Assembly (NCBI GenBank): GCA_009993955.1
Contig: JAACSL010000002.1
Coordinates: 1 to 64,000, forward strand
Source: Paraglaciecola sp.
GTDB lineage: Bacteria; Pseudomonadota; Gammaproteobacteria; Enterobacterales; Alteromonadaceae
Direction: 5' to 3'
DNA length: 64,000 nucleotides
This document shows positions 55,011 through 63,515 of the stretch, piece after piece. Each line of letters begins with the position of its first letter. Positions within the stretch are counted from its first letter, which is position 1. The notes under the pieces were generated by a model. It saw nothing but the letters and a program-made list of their open reading frames with translations. It did not search any database and was not told the DNA's origin. A program made the translations under genes and the position numbers.

Positions 55011-55391
55011 GTTTCAGCAAAGCCAAGAACGCTGTGAGTGAAGCTTGACCTTGCGCAGCGGCAGCGGCGTCAGCGGCGGCAGCCAAGATTATGCGTTACG
55101 CGCACCATAATCCCGCGCGATGTCAAAAGCCGTGAGCAGATATTGCCGACATCAATCTCACTCAAAGTGCTCGGAAAGCAATGAATCGAGAAACACTTCA
55201 CCTTTCTTTGCACTGGATCCTAGTTTTTAAATTTAAGGGATAGGTCAGGTTTATTGACTTTTACTCGACGAAAAATTACTCCATTTCGGATTCTTCACTT
55301 TCACCTCAAACTCAAAATTATTTAGACTAATGACAGCAGACCTTTTACTCTTTCTAAAATTTCATTACTGCTTGGTGCAAGCGGTATTCAG
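55011..55391. other. Intergenic stretch with GC-rich repeat and palindrome
   Basis: About 380 bases without a supportable gene. It holds a GCAGCG-type short repeat (about 55053-55083) and the palindrome at 55087-55112, then AT-rich sequence. It differs from the coding neighbourhood and is the start of the small accessory stretch. Confidence 0.5.
55087..55112. repeat. REP-like palindrome
   Basis: GATTATG and CATAATC flank a 12-base centre with CGTTACGCGCAC. Short palindromes of this layout (a 7-bp arm with GCG-rich loop) occur as dispersed intergenic repeats in many proteobacterial genomes. Only one copy is seen here, so the repeat nature is inference. Confidence 0.4.
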
Positions 55392-55622
55392 GTGATTAAA
55401 GGGTGTGAATTGTGGCGAATTGGTATGACATTGCACAGGGTGTGGGCAAAAACGGATAACACCCAAACTACCATTAGTGGAAGATGGGGTGGTGCTTTCT
55501 CGGCTGTTACAGAGCCTATTTATCGATACACCAATGAGACGCGCCAGAAAGAGCAGCGGATATTTAAAATTGTCGAAGTCCTATCTATGCAGAAAGTTAC
55601 CGACTTAGGAGAAATGGAATGA
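55392..55622 (+). CDS. Small ORF of unknown function, coupled to the next gene
   Basis: A 76-residue frame from GTG 55392 (or an internal ATG at codon 12). The sequence is not recognised and has no signal peptide. It ends at TGA 55620-55622 and overlaps the next ATG (ATGGAATGA), suggesting translational coupling. The start lacks a good Shine-Dalgarno. It could be a remnant. Confidence 0.35.
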   Translation: MIKGCELWRIGMTLHRVWAKTDNTQTTISGRWGGAFSAVTEPIYRYTNETRQKEQRIFKIVEVLSMQKVTDLGEME

Positions 55623-56209
55623 GATCACGGATACGATGCCTTTCGATGTGTTTTTTCATCTCACTTTTACACATTTCGACTCTTTCTGTGGCCCAAGAAA
55701 ACAGTAGCATGAGCATACGTGAAAGACTCGACTGGGAAAATTTACGAGACTGTAAACCAGCAGTAATGACCAGATGCTGGTATCTGTTTTTCGGTGAAGG
55801 TGAACACCCTAATAGAAAGGTGTATGTGGCAGATTTAAAAACCCACAAAGATGATGCCGATACAAATTTAGTCGCAGTGGACGTCATTGTTATTAATGAA
55901 TCAGAATCTAGCCGCGCCGCTATTGGTAATGACTTTGTTTTTTATACAATTCAATATCAATGTGGTAATGCAAAAATGCGCGAGTTAGATGCCTATGCTT
56001 TTGAATTTACCGGCAAGCTGGAGCGCGCCACAATGCCTACTCAGTGGTACAGTGATTATCAACAGAGCTGGTATGGTATTGCTGGCAAAATAGCCTGTGA
56101 AGACGATGTCCGATTGCGTCCCGATACCTACAATATGGTGTGGGTTGGCAGTTTATTTAGACCTATCGACGTTGTGGATATTATGCGCAAGTACGTTTGG
56201 AAACAGTAA
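55619..56209 (+). CDS. Exported protein, weak resemblance to surface-adhesin E family
   Basis: A 196-residue protein with a Sec signal (FFISLLHISTLSVAQE). The middle has NDFVFYTIQYQCGNAKMRELDAYAFEFTGKLERA and a final KIACEDD, an arrangement of two cysteines flanking a strand-rich part that recalls the small adhesin-E-like extracytoplasmic proteins. This is weak, and no function is claimed. It sits alone with the previous small ORF between deaD and a convergent PaiB-like gene. Confidence 0.5.
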   Translation: MRSRIRCLSMCFFISLLHISTLSVAQENSSMSIRERLDWENLRDCKPAVMTRCWYLFFGEGEHPNRKVYVADLKTHKDDADTNLVAVDVIVINESESSRAAIGNDFVFYTIQYQCGNAKMRELDAYAFEFTGKLERATMPTQWYSDYQQSWYGIAGKIACEDDVRLRPDTYNMVWVGSLFRPIDVVDIMRKYVWKQ

Positions 56210-56305
56210 TAACCAAGCAATACCCGTCATCACTAGATGAGTAAAATGGCGTCGAGTTTCTCAATTTACTTTAGATCTTTAGTCGTTTATTTCTGTAAAA
56301 TTAAA

Positions 56306-56923
56306 TTAATCGATACCCAATCCAAGCCCTGTCTTCTGCATGTAAGCCAACAAACTTTTAGCATCTGGATGGGGACTTTGCTCTAGACCTTTTACTGTGC
56401 CTTGCTGATCCACTGCTGGACGTTGTTGTCCCAATTTCTGTTTACCGACAATATGCTGGATACTGATTTTAAAACCCACAATCGCTGATGAAAGCTTTTG
56501 TTGGAAAGTATCTGGCATTGTCGCCTTGTCGAACAGTAGCCTCGGTTCATATTGATTTACCAAAGTATGTAAAGCCTGCATATTTTGTTCAGCATCCAAC
56601 AAAGTTGCCCGTCCAGTGACATGCAACGCGGCGTAATTCCAGGTCGGAACCGCAGGTCGTGTAGCATACCAACTAGGCGAGATATAGCTATGTGGTCCCG
56701 AAAAAACTACCTTCACTTTGCTCTTCTCTAACACATGCCATTGCGGATTTGCTTTAGCCACATGTCCATAAAGAGTACCTAGTTCACCCTCTTCGGCTAG
56801 CAAAAATAAGGGGATATGACTGACTTGTAAGTCATCTGTCACCAACATTGCAAACCCAAACTGTTGAATAAAGTTATGTTGGGTAGGCAAATCAGGCATC
56901 AATAAATTTCTTGGACTGTACAT
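56306..56923 (-). CDS. PaiB-like FMN-binding protein
   Basis: A 205-residue flavin-binding split-barrel protein. MYSPRNLLMPDLPTQHNFIQQFGFAMLV opens as in Bacillus PaiB, with HIPLFLLAEEGELGTLYGHVAKANPQWH, VVFSGPHSYISPSWYATRPAVPTWNYAALHVTGRA (the W-Y-x-x...VPTWNY signature). PaiB acts as a negative regulator of proteases and sporulation in Bacillus; a regulator role here is only an analogy. Convergent with the unknown exported protein gene. Confidence 0.9.
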   Translation of the reverse strand: MYSPRNLLMPDLPTQHNFIQQFGFAMLVTDDLQVSHIPLFLLAEEGELGTLYGHVAKANPQWHVLEKSKVKVVFSGPHSYISPSWYATRPAVPTWNYAALHVTGRATLLDAEQNMQALHTLVNQYEPRLLFDKATMPDTFQQKLSSAIVGFKISIQHIVGKQKLGQQRPAVDQQGTVKGLEQSPHPDAKSLLAYMQKTGLGLGID

Positions 56924-57092
56924 ATTGTAGGTTGGAATGCGTTAGGTAATAAAGTGACTAGTATGCTAACAGTTGCGTGAAAAAAGATACGTCGGATTAA
57001 TAACCAAAAAGTATATAAATTGCTTTAACATTGGTTTATTAGTGATAAAACAATAGGCAAAATAGCCGCCTTATTTCTAGCGTGGATTGGCC

Positions 57093-58484
57093 GTGCAATA
57101 TTTCCCAATATTCTTGGATACAAGTGAACTCCAGTGCTTAGTGGTGGGCGCCGGCGAAGTGGCAGCACGCAAAATTGAGTTACTCTTAAAAACCCATGCC
57201 AAGGTCACGGTTGTTGCACCTTGGGCCTGTGACACCGTGCTGCGTTTGCAGTCTGCCAAGAAAATTCAGTTTCATCAGCGTGTTTACCAAGCCAGCGATT
57301 TAGCCCAGCAACAACTGGTGTTTGTGGCCACCGACGATGCAGAGGTTAACCGCCAAGTACATGATCACGCCAGAGCACAGAACGTGTTGGTGAATGTGGT
57401 AGACAATATCCCCTTGTGCCAATTTATCACGCCTTCCATTGTCGATCGTGCCCCCATTACTATTGCCATCAGTAGCGGCGGGGTAGCACCGGTGCTACTG
57501 CGTTACTTGCGTCAGAAACTCGAATCAGTGATCCCACAAAACGTGAGTTTACTCGGTCAGTTTTCTGAAAAGTTTCGCGATGTGGTGAAACACACCTTGA
57601 AGTCGGTAACAGCGCGACGTTTTTTTTGGGAAGACGTGCTTGACGGTGATATTGCTGAAAATGTATTGCTGGGCAATGCCGCCTTGGCGGAAGAAAAATT
57701 GTTGGCAAAATTGGCCGACGATGCCAATGCAAAACAGCAAGGCGAGGTATATTTGGTGGGAGCTGGCCCAGGTGATCCAGACTTGCTGACGTTTCGTGCG
57801 CTGCGTTTGATGCAAAAAGCCGATGTCGTTGTGTATGACCGCTTGGTGTCTCCACAGATTGTTGAACTGGTGCGCCGTGATGCCGAAAAGATCTATGTCG
57901 GTAAAGCGAAAAGCAAACACACCGTGCCACAGGAAGAGATCAATGAACTGTTGGCTCGTGAGGCTTTGGCGGGTAAACGGGTGGTCAGACTCAAAGGCGG
58001 TGATCCCTTTATTTTTGGTCGCGGCGGTGAAGAGATCGAAACCTTGGTGGCCCGCGGCGTAAACTTTCAGGTGGTGCCCGGCATCACCGCAGCGAGCGGT
58101 GCAGCCAGCTATGCGGGCATCCCTCTCACCCATCGCGACCACGCTAAATCAGTCGTGTTTGCCACGGGGCATTTACAAGACAACAGCATTAACCTGAACT
58201 GGCAGGGCTTGGCTCAACCTGATCAAACCATTGTGTTTTACATGGGTTTAACTGGCTTAGGCATTATCTGTCAACAACTGGTGAAACATGGCTTGCCTGA
58301 AACAACTCCCATCGCTATGGTGCAATCGGCCACCACGCCTCAGCAAAAAGTGATCACTGGCACATTTGCCGATATCCAACAAAAAGCCGAAGCAGCCGAT
58401 ATTCAACCACCCGCGTTAATTATTGTTGGTTCGGTGGTTAGCCTGCATGAAAAACTAAATTGGTTTACAAGCACAGGTAGCTAA
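57093..58484 (+). CDS. cysG: Siroheme synthase CysG
   Basis: CysG converts uroporphyrinogen III to siroheme: two methylations, NAD-dependent dehydrogenation and Fe2+ chelation. GTG 57093 is the likely start (TTG 57087 is in frame), giving 463 residues. The N-terminal dehydrogenase/chelatase half has VVGAGEVAARKIELLL and SSGGVAPVLLRYLRQKL; the C-terminal methyltransferase half has VYLVGAGPGDPDLLTFRALRLMQKADVVVYDRL and RLKGGDPFIFGRGGEE. Its stop overlaps that of the convergent TPR gene by four bases. No nitrite/sulfite reductase gene is in the window. Confidence 0.95.
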   Translation: MQYFPIFLDTSELQCLVVGAGEVAARKIELLLKTHAKVTVVAPWACDTVLRLQSAKKIQFHQRVYQASDLAQQQLVFVATDDAEVNRQVHDHARAQNVLVNVVDNIPLCQFITPSIVDRAPITIAISSGGVAPVLLRYLRQKLESVIPQNVSLLGQFSEKFRDVVKHTLKSVTARRFFWEDVLDGDIAENVLLGNAALAEEKLLAKLADDANAKQQGEVYLVGAGPGDPDLLTFRALRLMQKADVVVYDRLVSPQIVELVRRDAEKIYVGKAKSKHTVPQEEINELLAREALAGKRVVRLKGGDPFIFGRGGEEIETLVARGVNFQVVPGITAASGAASYAGIPLTHRDHAKSVVFATGHLQDNSINLNWQGLAQPDQTIVFYMGLTGLGIICQQLVKHGLPETTPIAMVQSATTPQQKVITGTFADIQQKAEAADIQPPALIIVGSVVSLHEKLNWFTSTGS

Positions 58485-59647
58485 TTTATTTGCATTCTCA
58501 ACATGGCAAGTTTTGCGCCGTAGAGTTTTTTATCATCGGGCACTTGGCTTAGATTTGTTGCTTCAATGAGATATTTTTCAGCATTTGTAAGGTCGCCATC
58601 CAGATAATAGTTTTTTGCTAAGTCAAAATAGCCCTCACTCAAATAGGGCGCTAACTTGATTGCCTTCAAAAAGTAGTGGCGAGCAATGGTGTAGTCGGCT
58701 TGCCTACTCGCCTGTTTGCCCAGATCAAGCCACCGATAAGGGTTATCATCTTCAACTCGGGCAATGCGCGGCAAAAATGCAGCAATAGCCTGAGTTTGCC
58801 CCGTTCTGCGTAAGTACAAAATGTAGTTTGAAAATATATTGGCGCTGGCAAAGTCGTTATCGATGACAAACTTTAGCAAGCTGCCTGCCAATTCGTTGTT
58901 ACCCAGTTTCATGTATAAAACAGCCAAACTGTTGATGCTTTCAGCGTCGAAGCGCTCGAGCTTGAGGGCTTCTTGCAAAAGTGAAAACGCGAGTGGATAG
59001 TTTTTCTGTGACAGAGCACTTGCAGCCAAGTTTTGATAATACATAGCGATAAACTCCGTCTCAGATACGGCTCGCCCTTTGATATCGCGACTGGTCGGAA
59101 AATAATCGATGACTATATGCGGACGGCGAAAAACAATAAAACCAGGCTCGGCAACGTAGGCAGGATCAAAGATGATGGTTCGTACATGAGCCGATATAGT
59201 CATAATTTCGTTATTACGAGTGTAAATTGGTGGGCTATTTACCCGTTGAAATTCGTAGCTTAAACCCACTATATCTGACAGTGCCTTGGTCAGTATCGAA
59301 AGGGTTAGACAATTACCTTCTTTGCGAGCTAGGGCAGAGGTGGCATTGAGCGTTGCACCGGTGTAGTTGAAGCTATCAATTAGTCCCTCTAAGTAATGGT
59401 AAATACGTAGATTGCCGGCAAAAATCTGCTGTTCTTGGCTATTGTAGAACTCAACAAAATGCTGTTTTTGTTCTTGGCTTAATGCATAAATTTCCTCAGG
59501 CGATTCCACCTCCATGGGTTTGAATATAGTGGTATCTATCGATGGATATTTTAAGGTGATCTCTGCGTTATCGATGGTATTACTAGGGTGTTGCGCACAG
59601 GCCAATAAAATAAAACTAACGCTGGTCAGGGTGAGTAAGATTTTCAT
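58481..59647 (-). CDS. Transglutaminase-like/TPR lipoprotein
   Basis: A 388-residue lipoprotein from ATG 59647, which follows GAGGGAT; a longer frame to 59686 is unsupported. Lipobox LLAC gives Cys17. The N-terminal half has ARKEGNCLTLSILTKALSDIVG with a cysteine at 113, then AHVRTIIFDPA with His154 and a later Asp, the order of the transglutaminase-like Cys-His-Asp group. The C-terminal half is TPR repeats (SALSQKNYPLAFSLLQEALKLERFDAESINSLAVLYMKLGN and others). It presumably acts in the periplasm on peptides or as a scaffold; substrate unknown. Confidence 0.8.
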   Translation of the reverse strand: MKILLTLTSVSFILLACAQHPSNTIDNAEITLKYPSIDTTIFKPMEVESPEEIYALSQEQKQHFVEFYNSQEQQIFAGNLRIYHYLEGLIDSFNYTGATLNATSALARKEGNCLTLSILTKALSDIVGLSYEFQRVNSPPIYTRNNEIMTISAHVRTIIFDPAYVAEPGFIVFRRPHIVIDYFPTSRDIKGRAVSETEFIAMYYQNLAASALSQKNYPLAFSLLQEALKLERFDAESINSLAVLYMKLGNNELAGSLLKFVIDNDFASANIFSNYILYLRRTGQTQAIAAFLPRIARVEDDNPYRWLDLGKQASRQADYTIARHYFLKAIKLAPYLSEGYFDLAKNYYLDGDLTNAEKYLIEATNLSQVPDDKKLYGAKLAMLRMQIN

Positions 59648-59708
59648 TGCTATCCCTCGGTTTAGCTTGCTCGTGTCTTGGAGCAAAATATTGTTGCCGC
59701 CATTCAGC

Positions 59709-60455
59709 CTACCAATACCTTTCCATGGATATCTGCCCGGGTGAGCGACGTAAGTGTTTGCTCAGTCCCATAGCGGTTAAGATATTCATGCTGTCATTAA
59801 TCATATCGGGGTTACCACACAACATTACTTGGCTGTTTTGTGCAGTGAGCGACAAATTGATCTGCTGCTGAATACGCTGACTCTCCAACAATGGTGGAAT
59901 GCGCCCCTGCAACTGCCCATCGGTAGATTCACGGCTGACAACAGGCACAAAATGAAAGCGCTCTGGATATTGCGCTTGCCAACGTGTGATCAAGGGTAGG
60001 TAAGCTAAATCTTGATTAAAACGCGCGCCGTAGACCAAAACGATATGCTGATACTTCTGCCACGCTTGCTCGGTTTGCAATATGGACAAAAAAGGTCCAA
60101 CTCCCGTACCTGTGGCCAATAACCACAGATCTTGGCTAGCGGGTACCTCATCTAAAATCAGAAATCCTGTGGCTGGCGCCATGATTTTGAGTTCATCACC
60201 TACCTGCAATTGGTGAAGTTTGGGTGACAACAAACCTTCTGCCACCGGCACGGCAATGATTTCCAAATATTGGCTCTCAGGGCCATTCACCAAAGAATAG
60301 GGCCGTGACAATATTTTACCATCGCGCTCCACCCCAATTTTGGTAAATTGGCCCGCTTTGAAAGAGGGAAAATCTGCACATTCAAACTGCAAACTAAACA
60401 GGTGATCATTCCAATCGGTGCGGCCTGCCACTTTTGCATCTAACCACTGCGCCAT
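59709..60455 (-). CDS. fpr: Ferredoxin/flavodoxin-NADP+ reductase
   Basis: Fpr passes electrons between NADPH and ferredoxin or flavodoxin. ATG 60455 follows GGGGAAAG and gives 248 residues, matching E. coli Fpr (248). The FAD site is SRPYSLVNGPE, the NADP-binding GTGVGPFLSIL, with the C-terminal LCGNPDMINDSM. The longer frame to 60575 crosses unconserved sequence and is rejected. Confidence 0.95.
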   Translation of the reverse strand: MAQWLDAKVAGRTDWNDHLFSLQFECADFPSFKAGQFTKIGVERDGKILSRPYSLVNGPESQYLEIIAVPVAEGLLSPKLHQLQVGDELKIMAPATGFLILDEVPASQDLWLLATGTGVGPFLSILQTEQAWQKYQHIVLVYGARFNQDLAYLPLITRWQAQYPERFHFVPVVSRESTDGQLQGRIPPLLESQRIQQQINLSLTAQNSQVMLCGNPDMINDSMNILTAMGLSKHLRRSPGQISMERYW

Positions 60456-60537
60456 TTTCTTTCCCCATTCATACCCATTATAAAATACAACGCTAACAGA
60501 AAAGGGCGTCAAAAATCCAGCCAACTTAGCACAAGAA

Positions 60538-60708
60538 TTATGCCGTGTTGACGCTGCCTTTACGGTTAGACGCACAGCGCTTAGAGCAGTATTTTACTTC
60601 TGGCCAGTTACGCTCCCACTTTTTGCGCCAAGTGAACGGGCGTGCACACACCACACATATTTTACTGGGGAGCTGGGATTTGACACTGCTACCGGGTGCT
60701 TTGCTCAT
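60538..60708 (-). CDS. DUF2256 zinc-finger-like protein
   Basis: A 56-residue basic protein with the DUF2256 pattern [35 protein letters not shown]: a CxxC and a CxxxC pair presumably binding zinc. Function unknown. The start codon (ATG 60708) is inferred from family alignment because the Shine-Dalgarno is weak. It lies seven bases after the ABM gene and ahead of fpr. Confidence 0.88.
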   Translation of the reverse strand: MSKAPGSSVKSQLPSKICVVCARPFTWRKKWERNWPEVKYCSKRCASNRKGSVNTA

Positions 60709-60715
60709 GGGTGGA

Positions 60716-61009
60716 TTAGCGTAGTTGTTGCGCAGCATAGATATGCAAATTGGGGGCTGCACTGAGCAAGCCATCCAAGCTAGCAATAAAGGCTAGTGAA
60801 CTTGCATGTTTAAAGTGTTTATCCAGGGCTTGTTGATCTTGCCACTGTTCAAAGAAAAACAAACGTAGGGGATTTGTTACGTCTTGGTAGACGGCATGGC
60901 TAATGCAACCTTCTTCACCTTCAGAATGTTGCACGTGCTTGAGACTAGCAGCAAGTGCAGCCGACCTACACTCTGGTTTTGCCACGATATCACCACTGAC
61001 AATGATCAT
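60716..61009 (-). CDS. ABM-domain putative quinol/antibiotic biosynthesis monooxygenase
   Basis: A 97-residue ABM (antibiotic biosynthesis monooxygenase-type) ferredoxin-like domain. [63 protein letters not shown] and a final NLHIYAAQQ are typical. YgiN-type members act on quinols. Function is not proven. Between MAPEG and DUF2256 genes. Confidence 0.9.
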   Translation of the reverse strand: MIIVSGDIVAKPECRSAALAASLKHVQHSEGEEGCISHAVYQDVTNPLRLFFFEQWQDQQALDKHFKHASSLAFIASLDGLLSAAPNLHIYAAQQLR

Positions 61010-61012
61010 AAA

Positions 61013-61432
61013 TTACCCCCTAAGTAAGAGTTGCCCTAAGCTAAGGGCCATGGCTAAGAGTACCAGTACGCTGAATAAAAATAAGCGAAAACGCAGGGGC
61101 ACATAGTTAGATCCAACATGCACATAGGCATGCAAGATGCGCAGAATACAAAACATCCACGCCAAGGACAAAACTAACCAACTGACCTGCTGCAGCACCA
61201 AAAAGCTCAAGCACAATACAAAAAACAGCACGGGTGTTTGAAACTGATTTTGAATGTTATTCGAGACTTTCACCACATCATCTGGCCAAGCACTGTTATC
61301 TAACGCCGTTTTGCGCGGGTCCACCAAGTTATTTTTATACGCGAGTTTTTTACGACGGCCCAATAAGACAAACAGACTAATGGTGAGTAATATTTGTATC
61401 AGTACGGGCCATAAAATTAAAGTATGCAGCAT
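61013..61432 (-). CDS. MAPEG-family membrane protein
   Basis: A 139-residue protein with four predicted helices. NNIQNQFQTPVLFFVLCLSFLVL and the R-I-L-H-A-Y-V-HVGSNYVPLRF segment match the MAPEG (membrane-associated eicosanoid and glutathione metabolism) family. Prokaryotic members have glutathione-transferase-like activity in some cases. Three bases separate it from the ABM gene; with DUF2256 and fpr this forms a likely run. Confidence 0.88.
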   Translation of the reverse strand: MLHTLILWPVLIQILLTISLFVLLGRRKKLAYKNNLVDPRKTALDNSAWPDDVVKVSNNIQNQFQTPVLFFVLCLSFLVLQQVSWLVLSLAWMFCILRILHAYVHVGSNYVPLRFRLFLFSVLVLLAMALSLGQLLLRG

Positions 61433-61519
61433 GATTCTTGTGTCCTTTTGAGTCCAGCATCGCCACCTTGCATACTAACACGCCTAACTCGGCAACCAAG
61501 CTGTCTGATCTAACAGAGT

Positions 61520-62638
61520 CTAAGCCAGCTGTGTGATGTCGTGGGCCAGTACCTGCATAGCGGCTTCATTATTGTAAATATGCGGTGACAGTCGCAACAC
61601 AGTGCCACGCTGATCAACAAAACACCCTTTGCGCTGCAACAGCTGTTTAAGTGAGTCAACATACTGGGCTTTTATGCCAAGGCACAAGGTACCACCGCTG
61701 TGCTCGAGGTCTAATTCTGTATCAATTAATCCCTTAAAAGCCGGATACAAGACTTGACGTAAATGTCGGTTGTACTTGGCGATACGGTCAATGCCAATGG
61801 CGTTGATTGTTTTCAGGCTACCCAACGCCGTCGCAAAGGGTGCAACACAGGGTGTGCCACCCCAAAACCGCTTTGCTGATTTCGCGTAGCGAAAATGTCG
61901 TATATCAAATTCAAAGGGTTGTTCATGAGAAAACCAACCTACATCCACCGGCATCAGTTCTGCTATGCTGCTGGATTTTAACCACATAAAACCGGCGCCA
62001 GGACCACCACATAACCATTTCACACAGGAGCCAAGTACACAATCAACACCCCATTGCATGAGGTCTATGGGCACTACGCCCACCGATTGCGCTACATCCA
62101 CCACCACCTTGCTGTGGTATTGTTGAGCCAAACGGCTAATATCGGCGACGGGGGATAATACACCTGTGTTGCTGTGCACATGGGTGATTAATGTGACGAC
62201 GGTGCGTTTATTGAGATGCGCTGCCCACACGTCGAGGTCTGCGGGGTTTAACCGTGTATCAATCAAGGTGAATTCGTAGCCTTGGTCTGCCAAGGACTGA
62301 GCGACAAAACCCAGTGACGGAAAGGCCGTGGCATGCATCAAAATTTGGTTTTTTTCAGCAGGTTTAGGCAGCGCCTGCAAATACTTGGTGAAGGCGCTGG
62401 ATACATTTGCCTGCGGACACAATTCTTCTGGCTTTGCATTGAGTAGCACGGCAAGCTCGGCACAAAACGCATCGATGGTGGCCAACCAAGTTGGCCAAGC
62501 ATCACCGCCGAGTTGCTGCCAAGTTTGCAAGTAGTGGGTGTGCAAACTTTGCGCAGCCGCCTTGGGCAAACATCCTACTGAGTGGCTCAATAAGTAGTGG
62601 CCATTCGGCAGAGTAAACTTTTCAGCGTAATCTGCCAT
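61520..62638 (-). CDS. Kynureninase-like class V aminotransferase-fold enzyme
   Basis: A PLP enzyme of 372 residues from ATG 62638, which overlaps the tryptophan dioxygenase stop (TAATG). Conserved parts are SVGCLPKAAAQSLHTHYLQTWQQLGGDAW, VVVDVAQSVGVVPIDLMQWGVD and SCVKWLCGGPGAGFMWL, where the lysine in CVKW is the presumed PLP site. Context with a tryptophan 2,3-dioxygenase supports kynureninase, cleaving kynurenine to anthranilate and alanine. It is shorter than typical kynureninases (about 400-420) and lacks a kynB formamidase nearby, so related class V activity cannot be excluded. Confidence 0.75.
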   Translation of the reverse strand: MADYAEKFTLPNGHYLLSHSVGCLPKAAAQSLHTHYLQTWQQLGGDAWPTWLATIDAFCAELAVLLNAKPEELCPQANVSSAFTKYLQALPKPAEKNQILMHATAFPSLGFVAQSLADQGYEFTLIDTRLNPADLDVWAAHLNKRTVVTLITHVHSNTGVLSPVADISRLAQQYHSKVVVDVAQSVGVVPIDLMQWGVDCVLGSCVKWLCGGPGAGFMWLKSSSIAELMPVDVGWFSHEQPFEFDIRHFRYAKSAKRFWGGTPCVAPFATALGSLKTINAIGIDRIAKYNRHLRQVLYPAFKGLIDTELDLEHSGGTLCLGIKAQYVDSLKQLLQRKGCFVDQRGTVLRLSPHIYNNEAAMQVLAHDITQLA

Positions 62639-63387
62639 TAGCGATGCATCGGACACTGACTGATGGACTCACGCACTTGGCCATACTCACCACCCCAAGT
62701 ATCGGTCATGCGGTTGCGAATGTCCCACAATGCAGGGAAAAAGCGCTGGCGAACCCCGTTTTGCAGCAGTTCTACTGGACGTCCTTTTAAGGATTTCGCT
62801 TCAAGGCCAATAGAGCGTTGGATCAAATACACATGATGTGAACGAAATTTTTGCAAAAGTTCATCAAATTCAATTAGCGCTTCCGCCATGGCATAACTGT
62901 CATCGTGGCAGTATTCGCTATCGTATATTTGCTCGACACTTTTGCCACGGCCAGTCAAATAGACTTCATCAAATACTTGCCATAAATCACTGGGCATTTT
63001 TAATAGTATGCGAAATCCTGGTGATTCCTGACCGCTGCCATTGCCCAATTGCAGCCGAATTTGTTGGTAGTCCTTCGGTGACATGGTTTCCAACAAATCG
63101 AGCTGCTGTATCATCATAGTTTGTAAAAAGTGCACGCGTTTCCATAGATTCAACACTTTCAGCGTATGGCTTTGCTGCATACCTTCTAATATGTCGATCA
63201 AGCTGTAGATCATCAGCTTCATCCACAACTCTTCTACTTGATGCACGATCTGAAATTGCAGTTCGTCACCATTACACAATTTGTCAAGCTCTTTCTGGCA
63301 AGTGAGTAATCGCTCACAATTCAGATAAGCACCGTAATCAAGCATGGTGGGGGTATTTAACAAGTCGAAATATTTGGTGCGATACAT
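62638..63387 (-). CDS. kynA: Tryptophan 2,3-dioxygenase
   Basis: A heme dioxygenase converting L-tryptophan to N-formylkynurenine. The 249-residue product has LNCERLLTCQKELDKLCNGDELQFQIVHQVEELWMKLM, SHHVYLIQRSIG (heme-ligand His), GNGSGQESPGFR and the final DTWGGEYG, all kynurenine-pathway dioxygenase signatures. Its stop overlaps the start of the downstream kynureninase-like gene, and it is divergent from an Lrp/AsnC gene that may control it. Confidence 0.94.
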   Translation of the reverse strand: MYRTKYFDLLNTPTMLDYGAYLNCERLLTCQKELDKLCNGDELQFQIVHQVEELWMKLMIYSLIDILEGMQQSHTLKVLNLWKRVHFLQTMMIQQLDLLETMSPKDYQQIRLQLGNGSGQESPGFRILLKMPSDLWQVFDEVYLTGRGKSVEQIYDSEYCHDDSYAMAEALIEFDELLQKFRSHHVYLIQRSIGLEAKSLKGRPVELLQNGVRQRFFPALWDIRNRMTDTWGGEYGQVRESISQCPMHR

Positions 63388-63477
63388 AACGAGTCACAGA
63401 CTGAATAAAATGTGCTTTATGTTATGCCAATGGCGTTTGAACATTGTTCCCATTACACTGCAGATTCAGACAATTTA

Positions 63478-63490
63478 AGAACAACGTTCT
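63478..63490. promoter_or_regulatory. Perfect inverted repeat near the Lrp/AsnC gene
   Basis: AGAAC-AAC-GTTCT, a 13-base palindrome 26 bases before the Lrp/AsnC start and in the divergent region with the tryptophan dioxygenase gene. Lrp-type regulators often bind such sites. No binding consensus was matched. Confidence 0.35.
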
Positions 63491-63515
63491 AATTTTATGG
63501 AATTAATAGAAACAC

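Noticed and set aside
54901-55083. Short alanine-rich frame on the minus strand in the region after deaD (about 37 codons)
   Set aside because: It overlaps the deaD terminator and comes from the GCN-type repeat; no start signal.
57549-58142. Open frame of almost 200 codons on the minus strand inside cysG
   Set aside because: Antisense to a conserved gene; composition follows the third codon positions of cysG and no motif is seen.
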